Positions 8,352-16,207 of a stretch of 64,000 bases of DNA are shown here, piece after piece (within the stretch, counting starts at the first letter, position 1; each line of letters opens with the position of its first letter). The notes beneath the pieces were generated by a model that did no database searches, had not been told where the DNA came from, and was given only the letters and a program-made list of their open reading frames with translations. Origin of the DNA: Flammeovirga sp. EKP202 (lineage in GTDB: Bacteria; Bacteroidota; Bacteroidia; Cytophagales; Flammeovirgaceae). The stretch spans positions 1-64,000 of the forward strand of contig NZ_JACVVP010000021.1 in NCBI RefSeq assembly GCF_014534745.1. The letters run 5' to 3'. Made by a program: the position numbers and the translations under genes.

Positions 8352-9683
8352 CTAGTTTTCAACCATCGGTGTATTATTGATTAAAATTTCACGTATTTTT
8401 TCTTCAACAACTTTATTTTTTTCTTGCTCATCTCCATGATAGACACAATACTCTTTTTCCATACTCAAAAATTCTAGAGCATGTTGAGAACAACCTCCAT
8501 TACAAATAGGAATTAATCGACAACTTAGACATGGCTTATTTTTAAACTTTGAAGCCATCCTCCTCTCTAAAAAATCGTTTTCCCATATTAAATCCCCATG
8601 TCCATTTAAAAAGCCTTCTCGATTCTCCTTTTTATAATCTTTGGCTGTACACTTATATATATCGCCATTATAATTAATTACAACACTATTTCTTTTATCA
8701 GCATAACATGAATCTAATACATTGTTTGGAGCATAAGAGGTATGAGCCATAAATCCTTTTTCTACTATTTTATCTTTCTCCTCCTTTGCTATTTCAGCAA
8801 TTCCATCCATTGCATCATCTTGCCAAACTCTATGATAATCAAAGGTTAATTGATTCATAAATGAGTATTCTGAAATATCTTCAAAATCAGTAGCAACCAT
8901 TGAAATATTAGAGATATTATCTTTAGTATAGTTTAATCTAGCTTTGACTTTGAAATTTTCATATTTCAATAGTGACTTTATATTCTGAACTATTGTGAAA
9001 TAACTACCCTTTTCTTTCGACACATAACGAACATTATCATGATCATCTCTAAACCCATCAAAACTGATTTGCAAATGACACATGATATTTCTAGACACAA
9101 AATAATTTATAAAATTGTCATCAACTAAATAACCATTCGTTGTAAAGGTTATAATGAACTCTTTATCATATTTCTTGCATTCTAATAATAAGTGATCTAT
9201 AATCGGTACGACATCTCTTTTAAAATAAAGTAGTGGTTCTCCTCCAAAAAGAGCTAATGTAAAGGTCTTTAGTTTTTCATGCTGTATTTTTTTTGTCATG
9301 AATAATTTAATGGAGTTCATCATAGAAGTCTGTAACTTAGAATTCTTCACATGAGTTTCGTAACAATACCAACATTTAAAGTTACAATTCATTGTAGGGT
9401 TAATCGTAAGAACAAATATTTCGTCGTTTTCATCAACCTCTTTTACCCTTTGTTCTACTTTATTTAGTTCATCAATAGATTCCTCAATCAGAAAATTATT
9501 CCCCCTCAAATGATAATAAAAGTCTGGATGATATTCTTCTAGGTTATCAATACCTTCATGAATCGCAGCTTCCAAAAGATCTTTTAAATCTCTTTCAATA
9601 AATATGACTTTATTTTCATAGGCGTTATATATAGCATACTGATCCTCGTAAGGAACAACACTATTGAATTGACTGTATTTCAT
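8352..9683 (-). CDS. Radical SAM/SPASM peptide-modifying enzyme
   Basis: A 443-residue protein counted from ATG at 9683; an in-frame TTG at 9713 would add ten residues and overlap the lipoprotein stop. The radical SAM [4Fe-4S] motif is CNFKCWYC (Cys100, 104, 107), followed by the FGGEP motif. The C-terminal SPASM region has a cysteine set that includes SCYADK, YKCTA, and KPCLSCRLIPICNGGC with a final CVYHG, enough for two auxiliary clusters. The first ~85 residues could be a peptide-recognition domain. Such enzymes install thioether, C-C or epimerised residues on RiPP precursors. The next gene is the likely substrate peptide. No ATP-grasp or cyclodehydratase accompanies it. Confidence 0.92.
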   Translation of the reverse strand: MKYSQFNSVVPYEDQYAIYNAYENKVIFIERDLKDLLEAAIHEGIDNLEEYHPDFYYHLRGNNFLIEESIDELNKVEQRVKEVDENDEIFVLTINPTMNCNFKCWYCYETHVKNSKLQTSMMNSIKLFMTKKIQHEKLKTFTLALFGGEPLLYFKRDVVPIIDHLLLECKKYDKEFIITFTTNGYLVDDNFINYFVSRNIMCHLQISFDGFRDDHDNVRYVSKEKGSYFTIVQNIKSLLKYENFKVKARLNYTKDNISNISMVATDFEDISEYSFMNQLTFDYHRVWQDDAMDGIAEIAKEEKDKIVEKGFMAHTSYAPNNVLDSCYADKRNSVVINYNGDIYKCTAKDYKKENREGFLNGHGDLIWENDFLERRMASKFKNKPCLSCRLIPICNGGCSQHALEFLSMEKEYCVYHGDEQEKNKVVEEKIREILINNTPMVEN

Positions 9684-9709
9684 TATTATACTTTGAAAAG
9701 GATTAGTTA

Positions 9710-9913
9710 TCAATTAGCTTTTTTCTGATCATCTTCCTCTAACCCTGTATCATTTGAAGTATTTAGAGGTTCTACTATTGGTACATACAACGAATCGTAA
9801 AGGTTTTGATCTACATTTATTTGAATTGGCTTAATTGTTTCATCTTTTTGAGAATCACAACCTATAATAAATGTCAACAAACAAAGAATAATGAATGGAA
9901 AAAAGTTTTTCAT
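9710..9913 (-). CDS. Small predicted lipoprotein, first gene of the peptide cluster
   Basis: A 67-residue protein with a hydrophobic signal (FFPFIILCLLTFIIGC) and a lipobox whose Cys is residue 19, followed by a polar, acidic tail ending in EEDDQKKAN. It should be anchored in a membrane after export. No family is recognised. It is 26 nt upstream of the radical SAM gene start on the same strand and divergent from the CHAT gene, so it heads the cluster. It might be an immunity or accessory protein, which is a guess from position only. Confidence 0.7.
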   Translation of the reverse strand: MKNFFPFIILCLLTFIIGCDSQKDETIKPIQINVDQNLYDSLYVPIVEPLNTSNDTGLEEDDQKKAN

Positions 9914-9985
9914 ATTTTAGTTTTAGTTAATTTTCAATCATTAGTACTTAAGCAACAAAAAATGTAATCAGCCAATTATCAAAAA

Positions 9986-12505
9986 ATGTCATTTTTTTTA
10001 TTCATAACCATCATATTATCTATTAACCCACTAAATGACAAAGAGTTAAAAGAAAAAGGAATTCAAGAATTTTCACAAAGAAAGTTTGAAAAATCGATTC
10101 TAACTTTTAAACAATTAGAGCAAAGAGCTATTGACCCTAGCTATAGGTCATACGCTCAATTTGCATTAGGTCATATTTACGGGAAAGAACTATTGGATTT
10201 TAGGACAGGTATTTTACATCTAAAAAAAGCTCTACCTTATATTCATGATACTGAAACCAAACAAGAATATCATCACCTAAAAATCTATAATTTATTAGGG
10301 GACTTTTATTATTCAATAGGTAAAATTGATTCCGCAGAGTTTTATCTAAAAGAAGGTCTTCATTTATATTTTAATAACAAAAAGGAATTAAAATTCCCTA
10401 GAATGGTACTAACAAATTTAGATAATATCTTTTACAGAAAACATGAGTATGAGATGTCTAAGAGTATATTATCTTTCCATTCGTACCATGATTCTACCTC
10501 ACAGTTCAGTAATTACATTTATCTAAATAATTCACTTTCAAACTATGCTATCCAAGGAGATAGTATTGGGTTACGAAAAATTGTAAATCAAATTGAAAAC
10601 TTAAACATTCAACATTCACATAAACACCTTTTTCACATTGGGAAATACTACTCCAATAAAAATAGGTATGATAAAGCAATTAACTATTACCTCTCATTTT
10701 TAGAGAAATATAGAAATTATCTAAAAAATGATAAAGACTATTTTTACAGTCAAGATGAGCTATTATTGACTCACTTTTTCTTAGGAAGAACGTATTTAGA
10801 ACTTTCTGATTGTTACAAACAGAAGAAAGAACCAAAGCAACAAATTAAATACTTAGAGTTAGCATTAAGTGAATATTGTAATGGTCATTTAATTCAAGAC
10901 CCTGGAATGAAAACTTTGGGAATTCAAATCTATAATGAGTTGGAAAAATTCCATCAAAAGCAAATTCAAACAGATCAATTCCCTTATCTTGATAATGCAA
11001 AGGAAATCATTGAACAACAAATCGTAATACAAAAAGACACCAATGAGATCATTCGTTATGAGCTAATTTTTCAAAATCACTTAAGGGCTAATTTTTCTAA
11101 AAAAATAAAAGTCAAAGAAGAATATTACTGGAAAGCCTACCTGCAATTTAAAAAGTTTATAAATCATCAACACAAGGATGAAGATCAATTATTCCATTTC
11201 AAAGATTTAGTCCAGGTCCAAGAAGAATGGGTTGAATTCTTCAGCAATCGATATCTTCTTACAAAAAAGGTTCATTACTTAATTCAAACATTAGAAATCA
11301 TTGAAAACTCTAAAGCGAATATCCTTAAAAAAAGAGATTCTAAGAGAAGCAATCCCAATTTTAGAGACTATTTGAACAGTGATTATTTGGTTACTACACC
11401 ACATCAAAATAATGAAACTGAATTTCTATTATCAGAAAAGCTATTAAAGAACTATTTTAAAAATAATTATACGGACAAGGCTTTTATATCATATTTCAAT
11501 ACTGATGATATAATTTATATCGTTAGTTACCACGATGAAAAGTTCTACCTTGAAAAAAACATAAAGTCCGAAAGTTGGAAAAACAGTTATAGTACAATCA
11601 AAAACAGACTTGATAATAATGATTATTTTATTGATCATTTATTTCATCTTCACCTTAATGAAATAAGTGATTTATTATTGCCTCAGTGGACAAAAACTCC
11701 TGAAACAAAACGAATAGTAGTTTCTAACTCTAAAACTATCTCATCTATTCCTTTAGAAATTCTGAAAACAAACCATCAGTACTTAATAGAAAACTTTGCT
11801 GTTTCATATACTTATTCATTGCATCATGAATATAAAAGATCACTTGAATGCAAAAATCATAAATTTGACATCATAAATACTTTGGCAGTAGCCCCTTATG
11901 CTCATTCAAACCTTATCTTTTCTGAAAAAGAAGTCAAATGGATCAATGCAGACTATTTACTTGACGACGAAGCTACTTTTACAAACTTGACAACTAGCTT
12001 AAAAGAAAACCAATATAATGTGCTTCATTTTGCAACTCATTCAACATTTGATAAAAATCCATTAAACTCCTTCATTTCACTATTTCCTAACCCAAAAGAT
12101 ACTTCAAAGTTATATTTCAATGACATCAACAATATAGAACTCATCAACCTTGACCTAGTTGTATTAAGCTCCTGCAAAAGTGCAAACGGTATTTATCTCG
12201 AAGGCGAAGGAAACATGAGTTTACAAAGAGCATTTATTCAAGCAAGTGTCCCTTCTGTAATCGCAGGGGTCTGGAATGTAAATGATCAATTTTCCTCCCA
12301 AATGATGGCTGAATTCTACAAAAACCTCAAAAAAGGATGGGAAAAGGACATTGCATTACAAAATGCAAAAATTCATATCATGGAGAAAAACTGTTATGTA
12401 AAAAATAACCCTTTGATATGGGGGAGCTTAGTTCTTCATGGTAATATAGATAATATAGTAACTCCTACAATAGAAACTAAACTAATTAAATTTTTAATGT
12501 ATTAG
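9986..12505 (+). CDS. TPR-CHAT (caspase-like) protein
   Basis: An 839-residue protein. A short hydrophobic start (FFLFITIILSI) may be a signal peptide or anchor. Residues about 20-340 are helical repeats of TPR type (for example ALGHIYGKE, LLGDFYYSIGKIDSAEFYLKEGL, RYDKAINYYLSFLEKY). The C-terminal CHAT domain (about 570-815) has both catalytic residues of the caspase/separase clan: His685 in HFATHS and Cys730 in VVLSSCKSA, confirmed as CAT and TGC codons. It also has the typical EGEGNMSLQRAF and AGVWNVND stretches. It should be a Cys protease or a caspase-like switch. The ECF sigma gene follows after 4 nt, so the two are almost surely cotranscribed. Substrate unknown; the membrane protein two genes on is the obvious candidate. 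Confidence 0.9.
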   Translation: MSFFLFITIILSINPLNDKELKEKGIQEFSQRKFEKSILTFKQLEQRAIDPSYRSYAQFALGHIYGKELLDFRTGILHLKKALPYIHDTETKQEYHHLKIYNLLGDFYYSIGKIDSAEFYLKEGLHLYFNNKKELKFPRMVLTNLDNIFYRKHEYEMSKSILSFHSYHDSTSQFSNYIYLNNSLSNYAIQGDSIGLRKIVNQIENLNIQHSHKHLFHIGKYYSNKNRYDKAINYYLSFLEKYRNYLKNDKDYFYSQDELLLTHFFLGRTYLELSDCYKQKKEPKQQIKYLELALSEYCNGHLIQDPGMKTLGIQIYNELEKFHQKQIQTDQFPYLDNAKEIIEQQIVIQKDTNEIIRYELIFQNHLRANFSKKIKVKEEYYWKAYLQFKKFINHQHKDEDQLFHFKDLVQVQEEWVEFFSNRYLLTKKVHYLIQTLEIIENSKANILKKRDSKRSNPNFRDYLNSDYLVTTPHQNNETEFLLSEKLLKNYFKNNYTDKAFISYFNTDDIIYIVSYHDEKFYLEKNIKSESWKNSYSTIKNRLDNNDYFIDHLFHLHLNEISDLLLPQWTKTPETKRIVVSNSKTISSIPLEILKTNHQYLIENFAVSYTYSLHHEYKRSLECKNHKFDIINTLAVAPYAHSNLIFSEKEVKWINADYLLDDEATFTNLTTSLKENQYNVLHFATHSTFDKNPLNSFISLFPNPKDTSKLYFNDINNIELINLDLVVLSSCKSANGIYLEGEGNMSLQRAFIQASVPSVIAGVWNVNDQFSSQMMAEFYKNLKKGWEKDIALQNAKIHIMEKNCYVKNNPLIWGSLVLHGNIDNIVTPTIETKLIKFLMY

Positions 12506-12509
12506 CCAT

Positions 12510-13136
12510 ATGAAATCCCCTTTTATAAAATCTAAATTCTCTTCAGAAAAGATAATCAACAATATAAAAAATAGAGAAGATTATGAAAAAACCATTGAAT
12601 ATTTATACTCTAAGTACAATGATAGTATTATGAAATACATCACCCATAGAGGTGGAACGAAAGAAGATGCAGAAGATATATTTCAAGATGCTATTACTAA
12701 AGTTATTTGGAGTATTGATAATAACACGTTTTTAGGTAAAGCACATATCTCTACTTATTTATTCTCAATATCAAAAAATATGTGGTTAAAAACACTCGAG
12801 AAAAGAGGTAAAAACACCCCTATGAATCTTGATATTTTAACTGTAGACAATGAATTTTTGGGTGAGATTCCTTTTAGTGATGATGATCTCAACACTATTA
12901 GAACTTTTGAGAACTTACTTTCAAAGATTGGGGAAAAATGTACTCAATTATTGAAAGCCGTCTACTTTAAAAAACTATCCTATAAAAAGATTTTAGAACA
13001 GAATAAAGAAACTTACTCTTCAGAACAAGCTATCAGAAATAAGACAAGTAGATGCATTAGATATCTCAAAGAAGGAATGAATGGAAAAGTGAAGAATAAA
13101 GAAAATCTAAAAAAAATAATTACAAAGTGTTTATAA
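12510..13136 (+). CDS. ECF-type RNA polymerase sigma factor
   Basis: A 208-residue sigma-70 family protein. Region 2 covers about residues 28-95 and includes EDAEDIFQDAITKVIW and a STYLFSISKNMWLK segment typical of region 2.3-2.4. Region 4 is near residues 140-195 (CTQLLKAVYFKKLSYKKILEQ, then a recognition-like helix with EQAIRNKTSRCIRYLKEGM). The linker is long and divergent. It lies 4 nt after the TPR-CHAT gene and 73 nt before a membrane-protein gene. No standard anti-sigma domain is adjacent, so its control is open; the divergent peptide cluster is a candidate regulon. Confidence 0.85.
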   Translation: MKSPFIKSKFSSEKIINNIKNREDYEKTIEYLYSKYNDSIMKYITHRGGTKEDAEDIFQDAITKVIWSIDNNTFLGKAHISTYLFSISKNMWLKTLEKRGKNTPMNLDILTVDNEFLGEIPFSDDDLNTIRTFENLLSKIGEKCTQLLKAVYFKKLSYKKILEQNKETYSSEQAIRNKTSRCIRYLKEGMNGKVKNKENLKKIITKCL

Positions 13137-13209
13137 AAACACTTTAACTCTGATTACATTTTTGCCCTAGAAAGTACTAATTAACAAAACATTAAAGACA
13201 CATTGTGTA

Positions 13210-13701
13210 ATGGACAATCAAATCATAGAAAAACGAATTGACTTAGGTTTTAGAAAAAAAGAAGTAAAAAGTATACTCAACAATTTGCATAAAAAACAAA
13301 AAAATCAAAAGTATATACAACTTTCCTCTATTGCCTCAATACTCATCATATTTTCTTTTTGTACTTTGTATACAATCCAATTAACAAATACAAAAATTGT
13401 AGATGAGATGGATATCTCATTTGCAACAAGAAGATTGAATCATGAAAAAGTGAATCGGTTAGAATATATATCAATTTCTATTCAAAAGAGTAATTATGCA
13501 CAAGCTAAAATTTTGCTTCAAGATCTAGAGTCATCTGATTATAAGGATTGGTTTCAACTCGAGATTGCTATTGGGGTGAATGACTTATTGGAAGCACAAA
13601 ATATTATTACAAAAATTGAAAGTCATCCCAATCATTTATTCAAAGAAAATATTACTATAAAATTGAAACTTGATATTTTCTTATTGTCTCTCAAAGAGTA
13701 G
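13210..13701 (+). CDS. Single-pass membrane protein, possible sigma-factor partner
   Basis: A 163-residue protein with a basic N-terminal stretch of about 35 residues (KKEVKSILNNLHKKQKNQK), one membrane span at about 36-57, and a C-terminal part of about 105 residues that looks helical and TPR-like (NYAQAKILLQDLES, NDLLEAQNIITKIES). The positive-inside rule puts the short N-terminus in the cytoplasm and the C-terminus outside. No family is recognised. It is the third gene of the TPR-CHAT and sigma set and precedes the terminator. Position suggests an anti-sigma-like role with the CHAT protein as protease, but nothing in the sequence proves this. Confidence 0.7.
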   Translation: MDNQIIEKRIDLGFRKKEVKSILNNLHKKQKNQKYIQLSSIASILIIFSFCTLYTIQLTNTKIVDEMDISFATRRLNHEKVNRLEYISISIQKSNYAQAKILLQDLESSDYKDWFQLEIAIGVNDLLEAQNIITKIESHPNHLFKENITIKLKLDIFLLSLKE

Positions 13702-13725
13702 TTATTATCCAAACCTTCATACAAC

Positions 13726-13764
13726 AACTCCTTCTCTCATATTTTTGAAAGAAGGAGTTTTTTA
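13726..13764 (+). terminator. Terminator of the CHAT-sigma operon
   Basis: The perfect 10-bp stem AACTCCTTCT / AGAAGGAGTT is followed by a T run at 13758-13763. Confidence 0.85.
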
Positions 13765-13767
13765 CTG

Positions 13768-14421
13768 TTACTCTTTATTTCTCTCCAACCACTCCAATCT
13801 TCTCTCATCTGCAAGATGTTTGATCTTAAAGTCATCGAAAGTTGCTTCAAAACCGTCACCATCGGGGCTGGCCGCCATCATCCCTACCATGACTGGCTTA
13901 TGATCTGGAAGGTAGGCTAGATTACTCAAAGTGTATTTCTCCCCATCTAAAGAGTAGAATATTTCTACTGCATCTTGTCTTCTAACTGCTTTAATCCAAA
14001 TTGATTTTGGCTTCCCTTCTAATGCAACATAATTCCATGAACTATGTTCGTTAGTGACTACAGCACTGAAGTTATAATCGCCATCTACATACTCGATTCC
14101 TGTTTTAATCCAATGTTTTTCATCAATTCGAAGCATTAAACCCATCTGATCAAAACGTGTTTTGTATGCTCCAGTGATTTTTACTGAGACCTCAAACTCG
14201 CCACCTCTTAATTCATACATAAAAGGGCCGTCATCAACCGTAAAACCGTAATGAGTTTTTCTCCAATAATCGGTTTGTGGAGTCACATCCATTTTTAGGG
14301 TATTTCCGTTAACACTCCACTTTTCAGGAGCATTAAACCACTGCATTTTATTTAAATCCTGTCCCATAGTGAGTTGAATTGTACCTAAAAGAAGGCTTAG
14401 GCTTAGTAATAACTTTTTCAT
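13768..14421 (-). CDS. Exported DUF1349 (concanavalin-like) protein
   Basis: A 217-residue protein starting at the ATG that gives MKKLLLSLSLLLGTIQLTMGQ, a clean signal peptide; a longer frame exists upstream but would bury it. The mature part has the DUF1349/YesU-like pattern: DYWRKTHYGFTVDDGPFMY, GGEFEVSVKITGAY, FDQMGLMLRIDEKHWIKTGIEY and PVMVGMMAASPDG. Such beta-sandwich proteins are often linked to sugar binding, but the role is unproven. It is convergent with the CHAT-sigma operon and not in an obvious operon itself. Confidence 0.8.
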   Translation of the reverse strand: MKKLLLSLSLLLGTIQLTMGQDLNKMQWFNAPEKWSVNGNTLKMDVTPQTDYWRKTHYGFTVDDGPFMYELRGGEFEVSVKITGAYKTRFDQMGLMLRIDEKHWIKTGIEYVDGDYNFSAVVTNEHSSWNYVALEGKPKSIWIKAVRRQDAVEIFYSLDGEKYTLSNLAYLPDHKPVMVGMMAASPDGDGFEATFDDFKIKHLADERRLEWLERNKE

Positions 14422-14568
14422 TTTAATGGCGTTAATAATTTCTTTCAATTTAGTAAAGAAACGATTTGTATAAATGCAGTTTAAAAACATTAGGACAAAA
14501 AAACAGGTGTACATTGTTGCACACCTATTAATTCTTTATAAATCCATATTCTCACGATATGAAATCTT

Positions 14569-15165
14569 TTAGTTTACCAAAGATTGTAATTCTTGGCTTC
14601 TCTCATTTAATTCTTCTTCAGACAATAACTGCCCTTTGAAACGAGGGGCAATCTGGATTTGTGTATGCCATCCACTTCCTACTTTATCAGCATGAATACC
14701 ATAAGTATAAATTGTAATCTGATTCATGTTATCCACAGTTTCGTCAAGATCCTTCTCAAATAACCACTGCTCATCAGATGCTTTATTTTCCTTCCAACCT
14801 TCCGTGGCAGCAATTGTATTCTCAAGGTTTTTCAAATTACTTATCACATCATCAGAATATTGACCTCTAAGTATAATTTCTACTTTTTCTAACTTTCCTT
14901 CATCATAAATAGGTCGCATGAAAGCATCTTGGTCAAAAAACTTTACAGCATAGTCACCGTTTGTTTCAGGCTTTCCATTTAGTTCGTTGACAATGTAATT
15001 TTCAACTGCTTCATCCTCCATTGACAAATAGAGTCCCTTGAAAATTTTCACATGGCTTTCTGTTTTTACATCAGCCGTTTTCTTTTCACCATCTTCTGGG
15101 CTATTCGACGCATAGGAGAATAGAGCCACTAGGGCCAACAAGATTGATAATAGCTGTTTTTTCAT
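14569..15165 (-). CDS. Exported protein of unknown function
   Basis: A 198-residue protein from the ATG giving MKKQLLSILLALVALFSYAS, a signal peptide; the frame continues upstream without a plausible signal. The mature part is acidic, with EDEAVENYIVNELNGKPETNGDYAV, a strand-rich middle and a C-terminal helix (LLSEEELNERSQELQSL). No family is recognised. It faces leftward and its upstream region is shared with the divergent small exported protein at 15402. Confidence 0.7.
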   Translation of the reverse strand: MKKQLLSILLALVALFSYASNSPEDGEKKTADVKTESHVKIFKGLYLSMEDEAVENYIVNELNGKPETNGDYAVKFFDQDAFMRPIYDEGKLEKVEIILRGQYSDDVISNLKNLENTIAATEGWKENKASDEQWLFEKDLDETVDNMNQITIYTYGIHADKVGSGWHTQIQIAPRFKGQLLSEEELNERSQELQSLVN

Positions 15166-15401
15166 TTTCTTATTTTTAAAATTAGGTAAACAATCATTTT
15201 GTACATTGTTATATACCTTACGGGAAAATGACATATTCTCCTCTAAATTAAAGTTGATAAATAATATATTTTGAGTAATTTTAAGACACATTAAAGAACA
15301 AAATTTAATGACCGGCTTTTTATTCGTGTGTGACTTCTATGCTGACCATTAAAACAATGGCAATGAGCATAGTATATTTTAAAACATAATTTTTTACTGA
15401 A

Positions 15402-15773
15402 ATGAAAAAGTATTTATTTATTCTTGTAGCACTACTTGTAACAGTATCATCTTTTGCACAAAATGGTAAACCCAACAAAAAACAACAGAGAGCAAAACAG
15501 TTTTCAGAAGCAGTTGCTGAAAAGTTCGTGCTAGATGAAGCCAAAACAAAAGAGGTGTATGAGTTAAAACTAACTCAAATGAATACATCAGGTAAAGTCT
15601 CGAAAAAGAAGAAAAACGGTGAAATCACTGTTGAAGAAGCAAAAGCTCAAATGAAAAAAATCAATAAAGAAACAGTGAACGCAATGATGAAGGTTTGCGG
15701 AGAAACGGATAAAAAAGCTTTCTCTGCTGAATTAAAGGCGATTAATCAATCACTGAAAAAAGGAGCTCACTAA
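15402..15773 (+). CDS. Small exported basic helical protein
   Basis: A 123-residue protein with a signal peptide ending in SSFAQ and a mature part of about 103 residues, rich in Lys, Ala and Glu. The helices KQFSEAVAEKFVLDEAKTKEVYELKLTQM and VEEAKAQMKKINKETVNAMMKVCGETDKKAFSAEL recall Spy/DUF4890-like periplasmic proteins, but the match is only by general pattern. It is followed by a strong terminator and stands alone. Confidence 0.7.
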   Translation: MKKYLFILVALLVTVSSFAQNGKPNKKQQRAKQFSEAVAEKFVLDEAKTKEVYELKLTQMNTSGKVSKKKKNGEITVEEAKAQMKKINKETVNAMMKVCGETDKKAFSAELKAINQSLKKGAH

Positions 15774-15794
15774 ATAGCATTAGCTTCTGATAAA

Positions 15795-15835
15795 AACACC
15801 TCCTCTACTTTTTATAGTATAGGAGGTGTTTTTTT
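15795..15835 (+). terminator. Terminator after the small exported protein
   Basis: The perfect stem AACACCTCCT / AGGAGGTGTT (15795-15804, 15821-15830) is followed by seven T residues. Confidence 0.9.
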
Positions 15836-15836
15836 A

Positions 15837-16207
15837 TGGGCAATGAAATCATTTACAAATACAATTCAAAGTATCAAGTATTTACGAAAGATAAAGTAGT
15901 ACTTTTAAAACTATTCATTGAATGTATTTCCTCTTTATTTTTAATTGTTCTTGAAACTAATTATTTTGAATATAAAACTAAGGCAAAATATTTTCTATGA
16001 TTTGTGTTTTTAAAATTAGTTCACCCAAGGCACTATCTAAATTTATTTAGCGTTATACCAAAAAGAAACTGAAGGATTAAAGATAAACTATTTCTGATTG
16101 GATACTCATAACTTTAATAATGGACAACACTATTAATTATTAGTATACTCATGTCATTTACAAGGTTTGCTTAATCGAGAGATGTTAACCTATAAACTAT
16201 TTCAATT
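15837..16207. other. AT-rich gene-free stretch before the histidine kinase gene
   Basis: About 370 bases without a credible gene, repeat or RNA. It presumably holds the kinase promoter, but no consensus promoter could be recognised. Confidence 0.5.

Noticed and set aside
9684-9713. TTG start for the radical SAM gene
   Set aside because: The ATG at 9683 leaves an adequate spacer after the lipoprotein stop and gives a normal N-terminus; the TTG would overlap the upstream stop without a visible ribosome site.
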